Source: JAAURS01 sp044923475 (GTDB lineage: Bacteria; Cyanobacteriota; Cyanobacteriia; Thermosynechococcales; Thermosynechococcaceae). Taken from it: a DNA stretch of 64,000 nt. Below are positions 42,751 to 51,733 of the stretch, in pieces. The stretch spans positions 2,666,001 to 2,730,000 of the forward strand of contig NZ_CP137338.1 of the NCBI RefSeq assembly GCF_044923475.1, read 5' to 3'. A program made the translations under genes and the position numbers. The notes below the pieces were generated by a model. The model ran no database searches. It saw only the letters and a program-made list of their open reading frames with translations, and had not been told where the DNA came from. Every line of letters starts with the position of its first letter. Within the stretch, counting starts at the first letter, position 1.

Positions 42751-45594
42751 CTAGGGAAGAAGCATGCGGGGCATGGCAATTCCGTATCCTTGCGCGTAAT
42801 CAATCCCCAGCGACTGAAGGCACGCTAAAATTTCGTCGTTTTCGACAAATTCGGCAATGATTTTGATACCCATGACATGTCCGACCTGCGTCATGGCAGC
42901 CACCATGGCTTCATCGACTGGATTTTCGACGATATTGCGAATAAAAGCACCGTCAATTTTTAGGTAATCGACCGATAGGTTTTTGAGATAGGCAAAGGAC
43001 GACATGCCGCTGCCAAAGTCATCTAAAGCAAAGCGACAGCCTAAGCTTTGAAGCTGGCGGATAAACTGATTGGCCTTGGTCAAATTGGCGATCGCCATGG
43101 TTTCCGTAATTTCAAAGCAGATCAGCTGGGGCGGAATTTGGCGGAGTTCGAATTGCTCGTGTAAGAAATGAATAAACCGATCGTCGTTAAGACTGGCCCC
43201 GGAAAGATTGATGGCATAAAGCGAATCGCAGAACGCGCCCTGGGTTTGCCGCTGGTGCCAAATCGCGCGATAGTGTTCCCCTTGGGTTTCAAATAAGCGC
43301 GCGATGACCCAGCGATCGATCAAGTGCATCAATCCGAAGCGTTCTGCGGCAGGAATAAATGCCATCGGGGCTACTAAGTTTCCTCGATCGTCCCGCAGGC
43401 GTAAGAGCACTTCGTAGTGTTCGCCCTGCTCTGCGGTAGGGGGAATGGCCGCAATGGATTGATAAAAAAGGCAGAAGCAGTCTTCCTGTAATGCTCGCAT
43501 GATGCGAGTCGCCCACTGCATTTCGCCCCGTTGCTGCATGAGTTCCCGATCGTCGGTCTGAAACAGGTGGACGCGGTTTCGCCCTTTATTTTTGGCAGCA
43601 TGGCAGGCCGCACCCGCTGCGCTTAAAACTTGCGAGAGGGTTTCGCTTTGACCGTCAATGCTCGTCAAGCCAATACTCGCACTGATGTTAAAGGTCTGGT
43701 CTTGCCAACTGAACCGAAAAATTTGGATGCCTGCCAGTATTTCATTCACGACCCGTAGGGCTTGGCTGAGCGGGCATTGATGGAGCAAAAGCCCGAATTC
43801 GTCCCCGCCGAGCCGTGCTAGAGTATCGGACTTTCGAACGTGAACCTGCAAGAGCGCCGCAATTTGGCGCAATAATTCATCTCCTGCTTCGTGGCCGCAG
43901 GTATCGTTGACAATTTTGAACTGATCCAAATCCAAGTAGCACAGCGCGTGGTTGTGGCCCTGAGTTTGGGCACTGAGAAGCGCCGCCTCGACGTGCCGCT
44001 CGAACTCGCGACGATCGATCAACTGGGTGAGGGCATCGTGAGTCCTCTGCCAGGACAATTCCTGGGAAAGGGCGCGTGCTTGAGTCATGTCTTTGAACAC
44101 GATCACCGCGCCTACTATTTTGCCTTCGCGATCGCGAATTGGGGCTGCCGAGTCTTCAATCGGAATTTCGCTGCCCTGTCGATTGATGAGGAGGATGCGA
44201 TGGAGGGGATTCACCGCTCGACCGACCTGTAAAACCCGTTCGACGAGATTTTCGATCGGCTCGCGGGTGCCCTCACAGACAATTTTGAAGACTTCGCCTA
44301 AGGGCATTTCGCAAACATCCACCATGCTCCAGCCCGTGATGGCTTCGGCAACTGGATTCAAGTAACGGATATGACCCAACTCATCCGTCGTAATGACGCC
44401 ATCGCCGATGGAGTGGAGCGTGACTTCAGCCAGTTCTTTGGCATGAAACAGCGATTCTTCCAGTTGTTTGCGATCGCTGATATCTCGATGCACGCCCGAC
44501 ATCTGCAGCGGTTGTCCGAACTCATCCCAGACCACAATTTTGCCAAAATTGGCAATCCATTTCCATTCTCCCGATTTTGTCAACAACCGATAGTCAAATC
44601 GATAGGGAACCGACGGATCGCGGAGATGCGCCTGAAGCTTTTCCAAAACCCATGGCAGATCGTCTGGATGAATGAGACTTTGCCAGGTGGTCAAGCTCAT
44701 AGTCAGATCGCCCTCCGCATAGCCCAACATTTCAAGCCATTGCGAGCTGAAATACTCTTCTTCAGTGTTTACCGTCCAGTGCCAAAGGCCATCTCCAGAC
44801 CCTTCGAGAGCCAGTCTAAAGCGCTCTTCACTTTCTTGAATGGCTCGAACTGCCAGCTTTTGCTGCGTGATATCGCGTGCCACCAGCAAAACCGTATCGG
44901 CAGAGAGGGGAGAGAAGTTTGCTGCAAAATAAACGGTGCGATCGCCAATGTCCAAAGCGTACTCGCCCTGAACGAGCTGTTGCGTGTCTGTGGCTTGCTG
45001 AATGTAACCCAGGATGAGGTCGGCTTGAGACTGCGGAAAGGTTTCGTGGAGCGTCTTGCCCAACATTTCCTCAGGGGACTCGTACAAGCAGGGTCGGTAA
45101 GTGGGCGCTATTTTCAAGCACCGTCCCGACCGATCTCGAACCACAGCAACATCGGTCATTGCCGCAAACAGTGCTTTTAATTCTGCCTCGCTTTTGCCAA
45201 GGTCAGCTTCTGCCCGAGCGCGGGCAAGGACCGCGCGCCGGATTGCAAGGGTAGAAAACGCTACCACCCCTAGCGCCAATAGTCCTAAACTGCCAATGAC
45301 CCACTGAAGGTGCCAGATTTTGAACGCTGTCTGGGTCGATCGAATGTCAGTTTTATCGGGTTCTGAAGACTCCAGTTTGCCCGTCAGTAAATAGCCCCGC
45401 CGTCCCGTTTCAGCATCTTGAAAGGAATCCAGTAATTGCTGAAGTCTTTCTAGCGTGCGGCTGGCGCTGCGCTCCTCGGCGATCGCCCGGTCGAGCTTGC
45501 AAGCGCTCCAATAAGCTTCCAGACCGACGAAACCGAACAAACTCAGACTAATGGCAAACCCAATTTTTACTCTGGTTCCAACTAACCCCCACAT
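42751..45594 (-). CDS. Membrane-anchored PAS-GGDEF-EAL signalling protein
   Basis: 947 residues. Two TM helices (~11-29 and ~95-115) enclose a shortened CHASE3-like sensor (FQDAETGRRGYLLTG). PAS domains follow (WHWTVNTEEEYFSSQWLEML with PAC region, and DGVITTDELGHIRYLNPVAE). The GGDEF domain is canonical (RLGGDEFGLLL) with an RxxD inhibitory site (RKSD) five residues before it. The EAL domain keeps ALDDFGSGMSSFAYLK and KIIAEFVEN, but the signature is E-V-L. It would make and/or break cyclic di-GMP. Monocistronic by spacing. Confidence 0.9.
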   Translation of the reverse strand: MWGLVGTRVKIGFAISLSLFGFVGLEAYWSACKLDRAIAEERSASRTLERLQQLLDSFQDAETGRRGYLLTGKLESSEPDKTDIRSTQTAFKIWHLQWVIGSLGLLALGVVAFSTLAIRRAVLARARAEADLGKSEAELKALFAAMTDVAVVRDRSGRCLKIAPTYRPCLYESPEEMLGKTLHETFPQSQADLILGYIQQATDTQQLVQGEYALDIGDRTVYFAANFSPLSADTVLLVARDITQQKLAVRAIQESEERFRLALEGSGDGLWHWTVNTEEEYFSSQWLEMLGYAEGDLTMSLTTWQSLIHPDDLPWVLEKLQAHLRDPSVPYRFDYRLLTKSGEWKWIANFGKIVVWDEFGQPLQMSGVHRDISDRKQLEESLFHAKELAEVTLHSIGDGVITTDELGHIRYLNPVAEAITGWSMVDVCEMPLGEVFKIVCEGTREPIENLVERVLQVGRAVNPLHRILLINRQGSEIPIEDSAAPIRDREGKIVGAVIVFKDMTQARALSQELSWQRTHDALTQLIDRREFERHVEAALLSAQTQGHNHALCYLDLDQFKIVNDTCGHEAGDELLRQIAALLQVHVRKSDTLARLGGDEFGLLLHQCPLSQALRVVNEILAGIQIFRFSWQDQTFNISASIGLTSIDGQSETLSQVLSAAGAACHAAKNKGRNRVHLFQTDDRELMQQRGEMQWATRIMRALQEDCFCLFYQSIAAIPPTAEQGEHYEVLLRLRDDRGNLVAPMAFIPAAERFGLMHLIDRWVIARLFETQGEHYRAIWHQRQTQGAFCDSLYAINLSGASLNDDRFIHFLHEQFELRQIPPQLICFEITETMAIANLTKANQFIRQLQSLGCRFALDDFGSGMSSFAYLKNLSVDYLKIDGAFIRNIVENPVDEAMVAAMTQVGHVMGIKIIAEFVENDEILACLQSLGIDYAQGYGIAMPRMLLP

Positions 45595-45743
45595 CCAAAC
45601 TCTCCTCCCCCTGCCTCCAGTTTAGGGTAAAAGATTGGATTAGAACTTGAAAATTTTATTGATATCGAGTGTTTCCGATCCTAAAAGTCAACCCTTGATT
45701 TTTAATTGTGTCGCGAGAATAACAGATTTTTTTGACAATCGTT

Positions 45744-45794
45744 AAAAAAAGCCTCCGACTATTTCTTCTTTCGAAATGAAATACAGTCAGAGGC
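45744..45794 (-). terminator. Rho-independent terminator after the DUF6679-like gene
   Basis: On the minus strand GCCTCTGACT pairs with AGTCGGAGGC across a loop that can extend the stem (GTATTTC/GAAATA), followed by seven T. Located about 50 bases past the gene's stop. Confidence 0.8.
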
Positions 45795-45847
45795 GTTATA
45801 AATTGTTGAAATCGCGTCAATTTTGACTTAGAGTCAACCAGATCGTC

Positions 45848-46159
45848 CTAGTCGTGGTTTGCTTCGGGATGGGGATTGGGAATTTGCTCGGCCTCAGGAC
45901 AATCTTCCGAAACCAGCGGTTCTCCCTCTCCTCGAGATACGGAAGCGAGCTTTCGCGTTACCGCACCGATGCTTTCAAGGCGTACCATCTCTTCCCAGGA
46001 ACTGACCTCATCCTCCTCGTCGGTTTCATAGCGGAGCGTAACAAGGTCGCCTTCCATGTCAATAATGCGAGCGCGCTCTAACCAGCGCTGCTGATCTCGT
46101 AAGAACACCCATACTTCATGCCCTTCACTATAAAGCTGATAAATCTTGCGATGTAGCAT
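45848..46159 (-). CDS. DUF6679-like small cyanobacterial protein
   Basis: 103 residues: MLHRKIYQLYSEGHEVWVFL, RDQQRWLERARIIDMEGDLV, RYETDEEDEVSSWEEMVRLE. Reads like a small SH3/Sm-like beta fold with acidic tail and resembles a conserved cyanobacterial family (DUF6679-like). I chose this ATG because GGAGAGGAGGGAATC sits directly upstream; an earlier TTG/ATG adds 14 residues. Function unknown. Confidence 0.72.
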   Translation of the reverse strand: MLHRKIYQLYSEGHEVWVFLRDQQRWLERARIIDMEGDLVTLRYETDEEDEVSSWEEMVRLESIGAVTRKLASVSRGEGEPLVSEDCPEAEQIPNPHPEANHD

Positions 46160-46643
46160 AGATTCCCTCCTCTCCACAATAAAGTCTCTCAGCCACCCCA
46201 AGTTGGGTATTCTACCGTAACGATCTTTAGATCCCTTGGGCTACATATTTGCCCTCTATTTGCTGAGTTGTGCCAGCAGAGGCATTGTACGGCCTTGTCT
46301 CTGAAAACAAGCACTGAAGGCGCAACGGCTTCAAACTTGGAAAAGACACTGGGTTTACAAGAGTGTATCAATTATGTAGCGCCTCGAACCAAATAGAACT
46401 TAAGATCTTGCCCTGACGGGCCTTTTTAGAAAGCAAACTGTCCGGCTTGAAACGTTATAAGGGAGTTGCAGACTTTACCAAATGTTAATAGTTTCATGCT
46501 CTAGCCTAACGCTTAGGGGGGCAGAATGCCCACAGATTTTTTAAATATTGCTCGAATATCCCCCAATGGGCCTGAGTGGAGGGGTTTATTGGACTGGTTG
46601 CGCCCCCAGGGAGAAACATCTACTAAAGCCGTTTCAAAACCCG
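46160..46643. other. 484-bp gap without a supported gene
   Basis: No family-like ORF. Besides the strong RBS of the DUF6679-like gene at its left edge I see only a weak hairpin GCCC-TGAC-GGGC followed by CTTTTT at 46410-46427. Confidence 0.4.
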
Positions 46644-47981
46644 TCAGGCAGGGAATATCGCTACGCCGCTCTGAGCTTCAAAAAGATGGATCTGCTGAGG
46701 GTCGATCGCCAGGCCGATGCGATCGCCGTACTGAAACTTTTGCTGGGGAGCGGTGCGAGCTTGAAGATAGGGACGGTCTTTGCCTTCGTTCTCGAGCATG
46801 CAGGACAAATAGGTTTCGTGGCCGAGGGCTTCCACTAGCGCGACTTCGACCGGGAGGCTTTGAGGCCCGCGAGCGCTAACGCTGAAGTGCTCTGGCCGAA
46901 CCCCCAAGGTGACTTCTTTGCCCCTGTAGGGGGCTAAGCTTGAAGTCCAGACGGGAGGGAGCGTCAGGCTGAAGTGAGGATGGACGAGGCAGGGACCCTC
47001 TTTGACAACAGCATTAATGAAGTTCATGGGTGGCGAACCAATGAACTCTGCCACAAAGCGATTGGCGGGGCTTTGGTATAGCTCTAAGGGGGCGGCAATC
47101 TGCTGAATTTCGCCGCCGTTGAGGACGGCAATGCGATCGCCCATGGTCATGGCTTCGGTTTGGTCGTGGGTGACGTAGATGGTGGTGGTCCCGAGCTGTC
47201 GCTGAAGCTGGACGATTTGAGCGCGGGTTTGCGCCCTCAGTTTTGCATCTAGGTTGGAGAGCGGCTCGTCCATCAAAAAGACTTGAGGATCCCGCGCCAT
47301 TGCCCGTCCTAGGGCGACCCGCTGTTTTTGGCCGCCGGAAAGCTGTTTGGGATAGCGCTCCAACAGCGCTTCTAGCTCTAGCATCTGGGCAACGCGCCGC
47401 ACGGTTTGTCCCACGGATTGCTCTTGCTTGGATCCCGCTCTTAAGACTTTGGGGAGGAGGCGGGCGAGGGTACTGGAAAGCTGCGCGGCAACGCTTGGAG
47501 GCTTGCCCGCTCCTTGCAGTTTTGTCCGCCGCAGCCCAAAGGCTAGGTTGTCGTAGACTGTCATGTGAGGGTAGAGCGCGTAGCTCTGAAACACCATAGC
47601 AATATCGCGAGCCTTGGGGGGCAGATCGTTGACGTGGCGATCGCCCACCCAGATGCTGCCGGAGGTGGGCGTTTCGAGTCCGGCAATCAGCCGCAGCAGG
47701 GTACTCTTGCCGCACCCGGAGGGTCCTACGAGCACCATAAATTCGCCATCGGCGATGGTGAGGTTGATGTGACTCAGGATGTTCAGTCCCGAACCTGAGC
47801 TGGGTTGGGCTGCTGAGTCGGGTTGGGCTGCGGGGACGGGCGCTTGAGGCGCAGCAGACTTCGAGTGCGTCTCAAGCGCCCCAGAAGAGGCGAGCATTGG
47901 CTCGGCCAAGGTTGCGGGCTGTCGGTCTCCAGGACGGGCTGGAAAGCTTTTACAAAGATTTTCTAAAACAACTTGAGCCAC
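46644..47981 (-). CDS. Sugar-type ABC transporter ATP-binding protein (MalK/UgpC-like) with inserted linker
   Basis: About 445 residues from a GTG start (VAQVVLENLCKSF). Walker A GPSGCGKSTLL, Q-loop MVFQSYALYPHMTVYDN, signature LSGGQKQR, Walker B VFLMDEPLSNLDAKLR and H-loop VTHDQTEAMTMGD are all present. A C-terminal TOBE-type regulatory domain (LGVRPEHFSV) follows. Two unusual inserts: ~50 residues rich in Ala, Pro and Ser between the first strand and Walker A, and ~30 residues before VGQTVRRVAQML. No permease genes adjoin; such ATPases are often shared among transporters. Confidence 0.88.
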   Translation of the reverse strand: MAQVVLENLCKSFPARPGDRQPATLAEPMLASSGALETHSKSAAPQAPVPAAQPDSAAQPSSGSGLNILSHINLTIADGEFMVLVGPSGCGKSTLLRLIAGLETPTSGSIWVGDRHVNDLPPKARDIAMVFQSYALYPHMTVYDNLAFGLRRTKLQGAGKPPSVAAQLSSTLARLLPKVLRAGSKQEQSVGQTVRRVAQMLELEALLERYPKQLSGGQKQRVALGRAMARDPQVFLMDEPLSNLDAKLRAQTRAQIVQLQRQLGTTTIYVTHDQTEAMTMGDRIAVLNGGEIQQIAAPLELYQSPANRFVAEFIGSPPMNFINAVVKEGPCLVHPHFSLTLPPVWTSSLAPYRGKEVTLGVRPEHFSVSARGPQSLPVEVALVEALGHETYLSCMLENEGKDRPYLQARTAPQQKFQYGDRIGLAIDPQQIHLFEAQSGVAIFPA

Positions 47982-48296
47982 AGGAATGCCGAGGTATCGC
48001 GCTAAGGAAACAAACAAATGCTGTTGCCCATTGTGCCATTAGTTCGCATAGGAACATGGATTTAAACCGGATTGGTGCTCGTTTAGATCGGATTGTCTTT
48101 CGACATCACCTCGCTAAAATCGTCGGGGAAAATGACTTTCGCTCGCGCAGTCTCGGGAAACCGTCCCCTCAAAACCAAACAACTTTGATGAAGTTTGAGA
48201 GAATAAGCGATAACGGACATGGATCGTTCTGTATCCTGGCATTTGATGATGAACCATAACCTTCGGTCTATGCGGTTGAGTCAACCTTACGCCCCC

Positions 48297-51017
48297 ATGA
48301 AGGCACTACGAGCAGGAGCCCTATTGTTCGCATTCGTGCTGAGCGCTAGCCTGACGCAAGCCCAAACGACGAAGCCCACGGCTGCGCCCAAACCTCAGCC
48401 CACCGCAGCCAAACCGCAGCCAGTAGAAGCCCCCGCCGATCGCGAGGCCGTTGAGACGCTGCTGAAACAGATCCAGCAGGAGCGAAACGCCCAAAGCCAA
48501 GTCAAGTCAGATGCCCAACGGCAGTACAACCAAGCCACCTTCCTACTGACGGTGCTGTCGATTATTTTGGGCTTAATCTTAGCCGCTGCCGTGACAATGC
48601 TTTTACTCCTGCGCCGTGCTGTCATCCGCGAGGTGGCAGAGGTGGTGCAGTCTCACCTCAAAGAAGTACGCGATCTAAAAACTCAGCTCACCCAAGCGGG
48701 CGGTCAGGTCGATCTGGTCTTGCAGCAAGCAAACACCCTCAAATCAGATCTATCGGCCAAGTCCTTAGAATTTCGCAATGGGGTGACGCACCAACAGGAA
48801 GCGATCGCCCAGCTCGTCAGCGAAGCAGCCCGCAAGCAGCAGCAAAGCCTCAAGGACGTGCAGGCCGACGTCGATAAAACCTATCGCGCCCTCAGCCAAC
48901 TGGAAGCCGACTACACCCTCAACCTGCGGCAACTGACCCAAACCCTCACCGATCGCCAAGAAGATGTTTTGAGCCAGCTTCAGACCCTTCAGTCTAATTT
49001 CGGCACTCGACTCAGCGGCCTCGATACAGAGGCCCAAGTTGAAGCGCAGCGAGCTCTAAAGCAGCTCCACCACCGCGAAGAAAACTTTGTATTGCAGCTC
49101 AACCAGCTTCAGGAAGCCGCAGGCCAACACCGCGATCGCATTTTCCAAAGTCTCGAAACCCTCAGCACTGAATTCCAGCCCCAGCTCGTCACCCTCAAAG
49201 CCGAAGTAATCGCCCACAAGGATGCGTTGCTGCAGGACTGCGCTACGGCCAAAGTGGACTACATGAGCCAGCTCATCGGTCTTCAAGACAGTGCCAAACA
49301 GCAATGGGACGCAATTCTCAATACCCTCAAGCAGTTAGAAGCAGACTTCAAGCCCCAACTCGCGCTGCTGGAATCCCAAGCAGCCGCCAAGGCAGAGAGC
49401 GTGCAGGCAGAAGTACTCGAACGGCTCCAGCGACTTGGGGCAGATTTGTCCCAACAGTTGGCGATCGCCCAGGAACGCCTCAGCGCCGAAACCCAACAGC
49501 AGCTCCAGCAGGTACAGGGCACCCAAGCCGAATTCTTGCAAACCATCCAAGCGATCGCAGAAAATCTCAACACCGACGCGGCCAATGGTCGCCAGCAGAT
49601 TCAAGGCATCCAAGCCGAAACCCAACAAGCGCTTCAAACCCTTAAAGAAACGTTGGCGACTGCGAAAGATCGCAGCCTCCAGCAAATTAAAGCCGTCGAG
49701 CTAGAGTCCACCACCGCTCTGACCCAATGGCAAACCGAACTCAAAACCCGTCAGGCCCAAGCGCTCCAGGAACTCAGCGGCCTCACCCAACAAATTGCGC
49801 TTCGGGTTCAAACCCTGGAAACGGATCTCGAAAACCGCAAAACCAAGACCAAAGAAGAACTTCAGGCTATTGTCGTAGAGGTAAAGACCCAACTGGACGC
49901 TCTCAATGCCGTTCTCCAAACCGCCCAACGGGATACCCGACAATCCCTCCAAACCCTCGAATCCGAAGCTCAGTCCGAGAAATCTAGAATATTGCAGCAG
50001 TTGGCCGAGCTGACCCCAACCGCGATCGCCGAATCGGCTCTCCAAGATCTATCCGGTCAAATTCAAACCCTTTCCGATAGCCTCCATCGACTCCAAGCAA
50101 ACCACCCCAAACTCTTCGCCGACGTTACCGACTACCTCGCCCAAGCCAACGCGCTGCGAACCTCAGGACAGCTCGACGAAGCCCTGCGCGCCTTTGATGC
50201 GGCCCTCGAAATTCAACCCGAAAACGCCGACCTCTGGCACCAAAAGGCGATCGCCCTAGGGGAAGCCAAGCGCTACGAAGAAGCCGTTACCGCCCTCAAT
50301 AAAGTGTTCGATCTCAACCCGGACGAACCCGAGAGCTGGTTTCAACGCGGACTCTACCTGAAAGAACTCAAGCGTTACGACGGCGCGCTCTCCGCCTTCA
50401 ATCGCGTGGTCAAAGTCCGCCCCGACGATGCCAAAGCATGGCTCAATCGCGGTCTCATGCTAGAGCGACTCAAGCGCAACGAAGACGCCATGGACTCCTA
50501 CGAAAAAGCGTTGGAGATTAACCCCAACTACCCCGAAGCCCTCGTCAATCGCGGTGCCATCTTAGGCATGCTTCAGCGCCATGAGGATGCCCTTGCTACC
50601 TTCGATAAAGCCTTAGAAATCGAGCCAGAAAATACCGTGGCGTGGCTGAATCGCGGCCTGGCCTTAGAAGTATTAGAAAAATACGACGAAGCCTTTACCT
50701 CCTTCGATCGATTGGTGCAGCTCAACCCAGACTCCCATAAGGGTTGGAGCCATCGGGGCTACGCGCTGGCAAAACTAGAGCGCTATCCCGATGCCATGGA
50801 GAGTCTGAATAAAGCGCAGGAGCTAAATCCTAAATATGCCAACACGTTCTACAGCAAAGCAGTTTGTAGCGTGTTGAGCGGGGATGTAGACGGAGGTTTA
50901 GAGCATCTAGAACGAGCGGTCGAACTCAACGCGCGCTATCGCGACAATGCCCGTACCGACCCGGACTTTTACGATCTGTGGGAAGACGACTGGTTCCGCG
51001 AAATCATCCAGCGTTAG
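48297..51017 (+). CDS. Membrane-anchored coiled-coil / TPR protein
   Basis: 906 residues from the ATG giving MKALRAGALLFAFVLSASL, a signal-like segment ending TQAQ. A Pro/Ala linker and a TM helix (~TFLLTVLSIILGLILAAAV) follow, then ~450 residues of predicted coiled coil rich in Gln and Leu. The end is seven or eight TPR units from about 615 on (DEALRAFDAALEIQPENADLW; AMDSYEKALEINPNYPEAL). The C-terminal FYDLWEDDWFREII is a common ending. Likely a scaffold at a membrane; partners unknown. Confidence 0.8.
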   Translation: MKALRAGALLFAFVLSASLTQAQTTKPTAAPKPQPTAAKPQPVEAPADREAVETLLKQIQQERNAQSQVKSDAQRQYNQATFLLTVLSIILGLILAAAVTMLLLLRRAVIREVAEVVQSHLKEVRDLKTQLTQAGGQVDLVLQQANTLKSDLSAKSLEFRNGVTHQQEAIAQLVSEAARKQQQSLKDVQADVDKTYRALSQLEADYTLNLRQLTQTLTDRQEDVLSQLQTLQSNFGTRLSGLDTEAQVEAQRALKQLHHREENFVLQLNQLQEAAGQHRDRIFQSLETLSTEFQPQLVTLKAEVIAHKDALLQDCATAKVDYMSQLIGLQDSAKQQWDAILNTLKQLEADFKPQLALLESQAAAKAESVQAEVLERLQRLGADLSQQLAIAQERLSAETQQQLQQVQGTQAEFLQTIQAIAENLNTDAANGRQQIQGIQAETQQALQTLKETLATAKDRSLQQIKAVELESTTALTQWQTELKTRQAQALQELSGLTQQIALRVQTLETDLENRKTKTKEELQAIVVEVKTQLDALNAVLQTAQRDTRQSLQTLESEAQSEKSRILQQLAELTPTAIAESALQDLSGQIQTLSDSLHRLQANHPKLFADVTDYLAQANALRTSGQLDEALRAFDAALEIQPENADLWHQKAIALGEAKRYEEAVTALNKVFDLNPDEPESWFQRGLYLKELKRYDGALSAFNRVVKVRPDDAKAWLNRGLMLERLKRNEDAMDSYEKALEINPNYPEALVNRGAILGMLQRHEDALATFDKALEIEPENTVAWLNRGLALEVLEKYDEAFTSFDRLVQLNPDSHKGWSHRGYALAKLERYPDAMESLNKAQELNPKYANTFYSKAVCSVLSGDVDGGLEHLERAVELNARYRDNARTDPDFYDLWEDDWFREIIQR

Positions 51018-51052
51018 AAGACCCTCTGTAGGCGAATCGTCAGGCAATGGCA

Positions 51053-51667
51053 TCATTCCTCCTGGGGCGGAAAACCGAGGGCCGTTTCCAAGGATGCAAT
51101 CTCATCGCGGTGGGCCGTGATGCGCAATCGAGTGCGATCGGTGGCATCCGATCCCTTAACCGACAAAACCACCTGCTCTGGGCGAGTCGATTTTTTTTGA
51201 TAAAACCAGCCCGCTAAAGGGGCCAAAACAACCGTCAAAACGCCCCAATAGCCGACGGACGGAAACTGCACCGACAACACCAATCCGAAACAAACGGCCC
51301 CCACCGCCGCCAACGCCGATAGAAACAGGGCAAGCCCGGTACTGGCACCCACCAATCCCGCAAACACCACCTGATTTCGATCTCGGTCTACAGACTTCAG
51401 CCGATAGGCGCGCCCTTCTAAATATTGCGTCACCGACTCCACCACCTGTCGGTCTGGCTGTGGCAGAGTCCAAGTCGCCGTCTCGATTCGCGTTTTGACC
51501 GAAGCCCGAATAAAGAAAAAGAGACCGATGGTAATCAGCACCGTCAGAAAAAAAGTTGAAGGCAAAACAAAGGTGTTCACGATCTGCAGCGCGTTTTGTA
51601 AGGGCTTTGGAAAGGGTAGTTCATTCCAGCTTAGCAAGAGATCGCAAAGAAACTTAGCAAATGGCAT
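51053..51667 (-). CDS. Cofactor assembly of complex C subunit B-like protein (CCB)
   Basis: About 204 residues. TFFLTVLITIGLFFFIRASV is a TM segment, then VESVTQYLEGRAYRLKSVDR with NQVVFAGLVGASTGLALFLS, more membrane segments and a soluble tail. This pattern matches the CCB protein family that helps attach heme c(i) to cytochrome b6. Role inferred from family; start at MPFAKF chosen over an upstream ATG. Confidence 0.68.
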   Translation of the reverse strand: MPFAKFLCDLLLSWNELPFPKPLQNALQIVNTFVLPSTFFLTVLITIGLFFFIRASVKTRIETATWTLPQPDRQVVESVTQYLEGRAYRLKSVDRDRNQVVFAGLVGASTGLALFLSALAAVGAVCFGLVLSVQFPSVGYWGVLTVVLAPLAGWFYQKKSTRPEQVVLSVKGSDATDRTRLRITAHRDEIASLETALGFPPQEE

Positions 51668-51733
51668 GCTTATCTCAATTTTTGGGAAACCTAAAAATAT
51701 CAAACCGCTATTCCCTTATATCCGCACAGGACG

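Noticed and set aside
44371..45180. 269-codon plus-strand ORF opposite the GGDEF-EAL gene
   Set aside because: Antisense to a gene with well-conserved PAS/GGDEF domains; no supporting start site or similarity.
47014..47715. 233-codon ORF antiparallel-frame shadow of the ABC ATPase
   Set aside because: Arg/Pro-rich translation typical of an alternative frame of a GC-rich gene.
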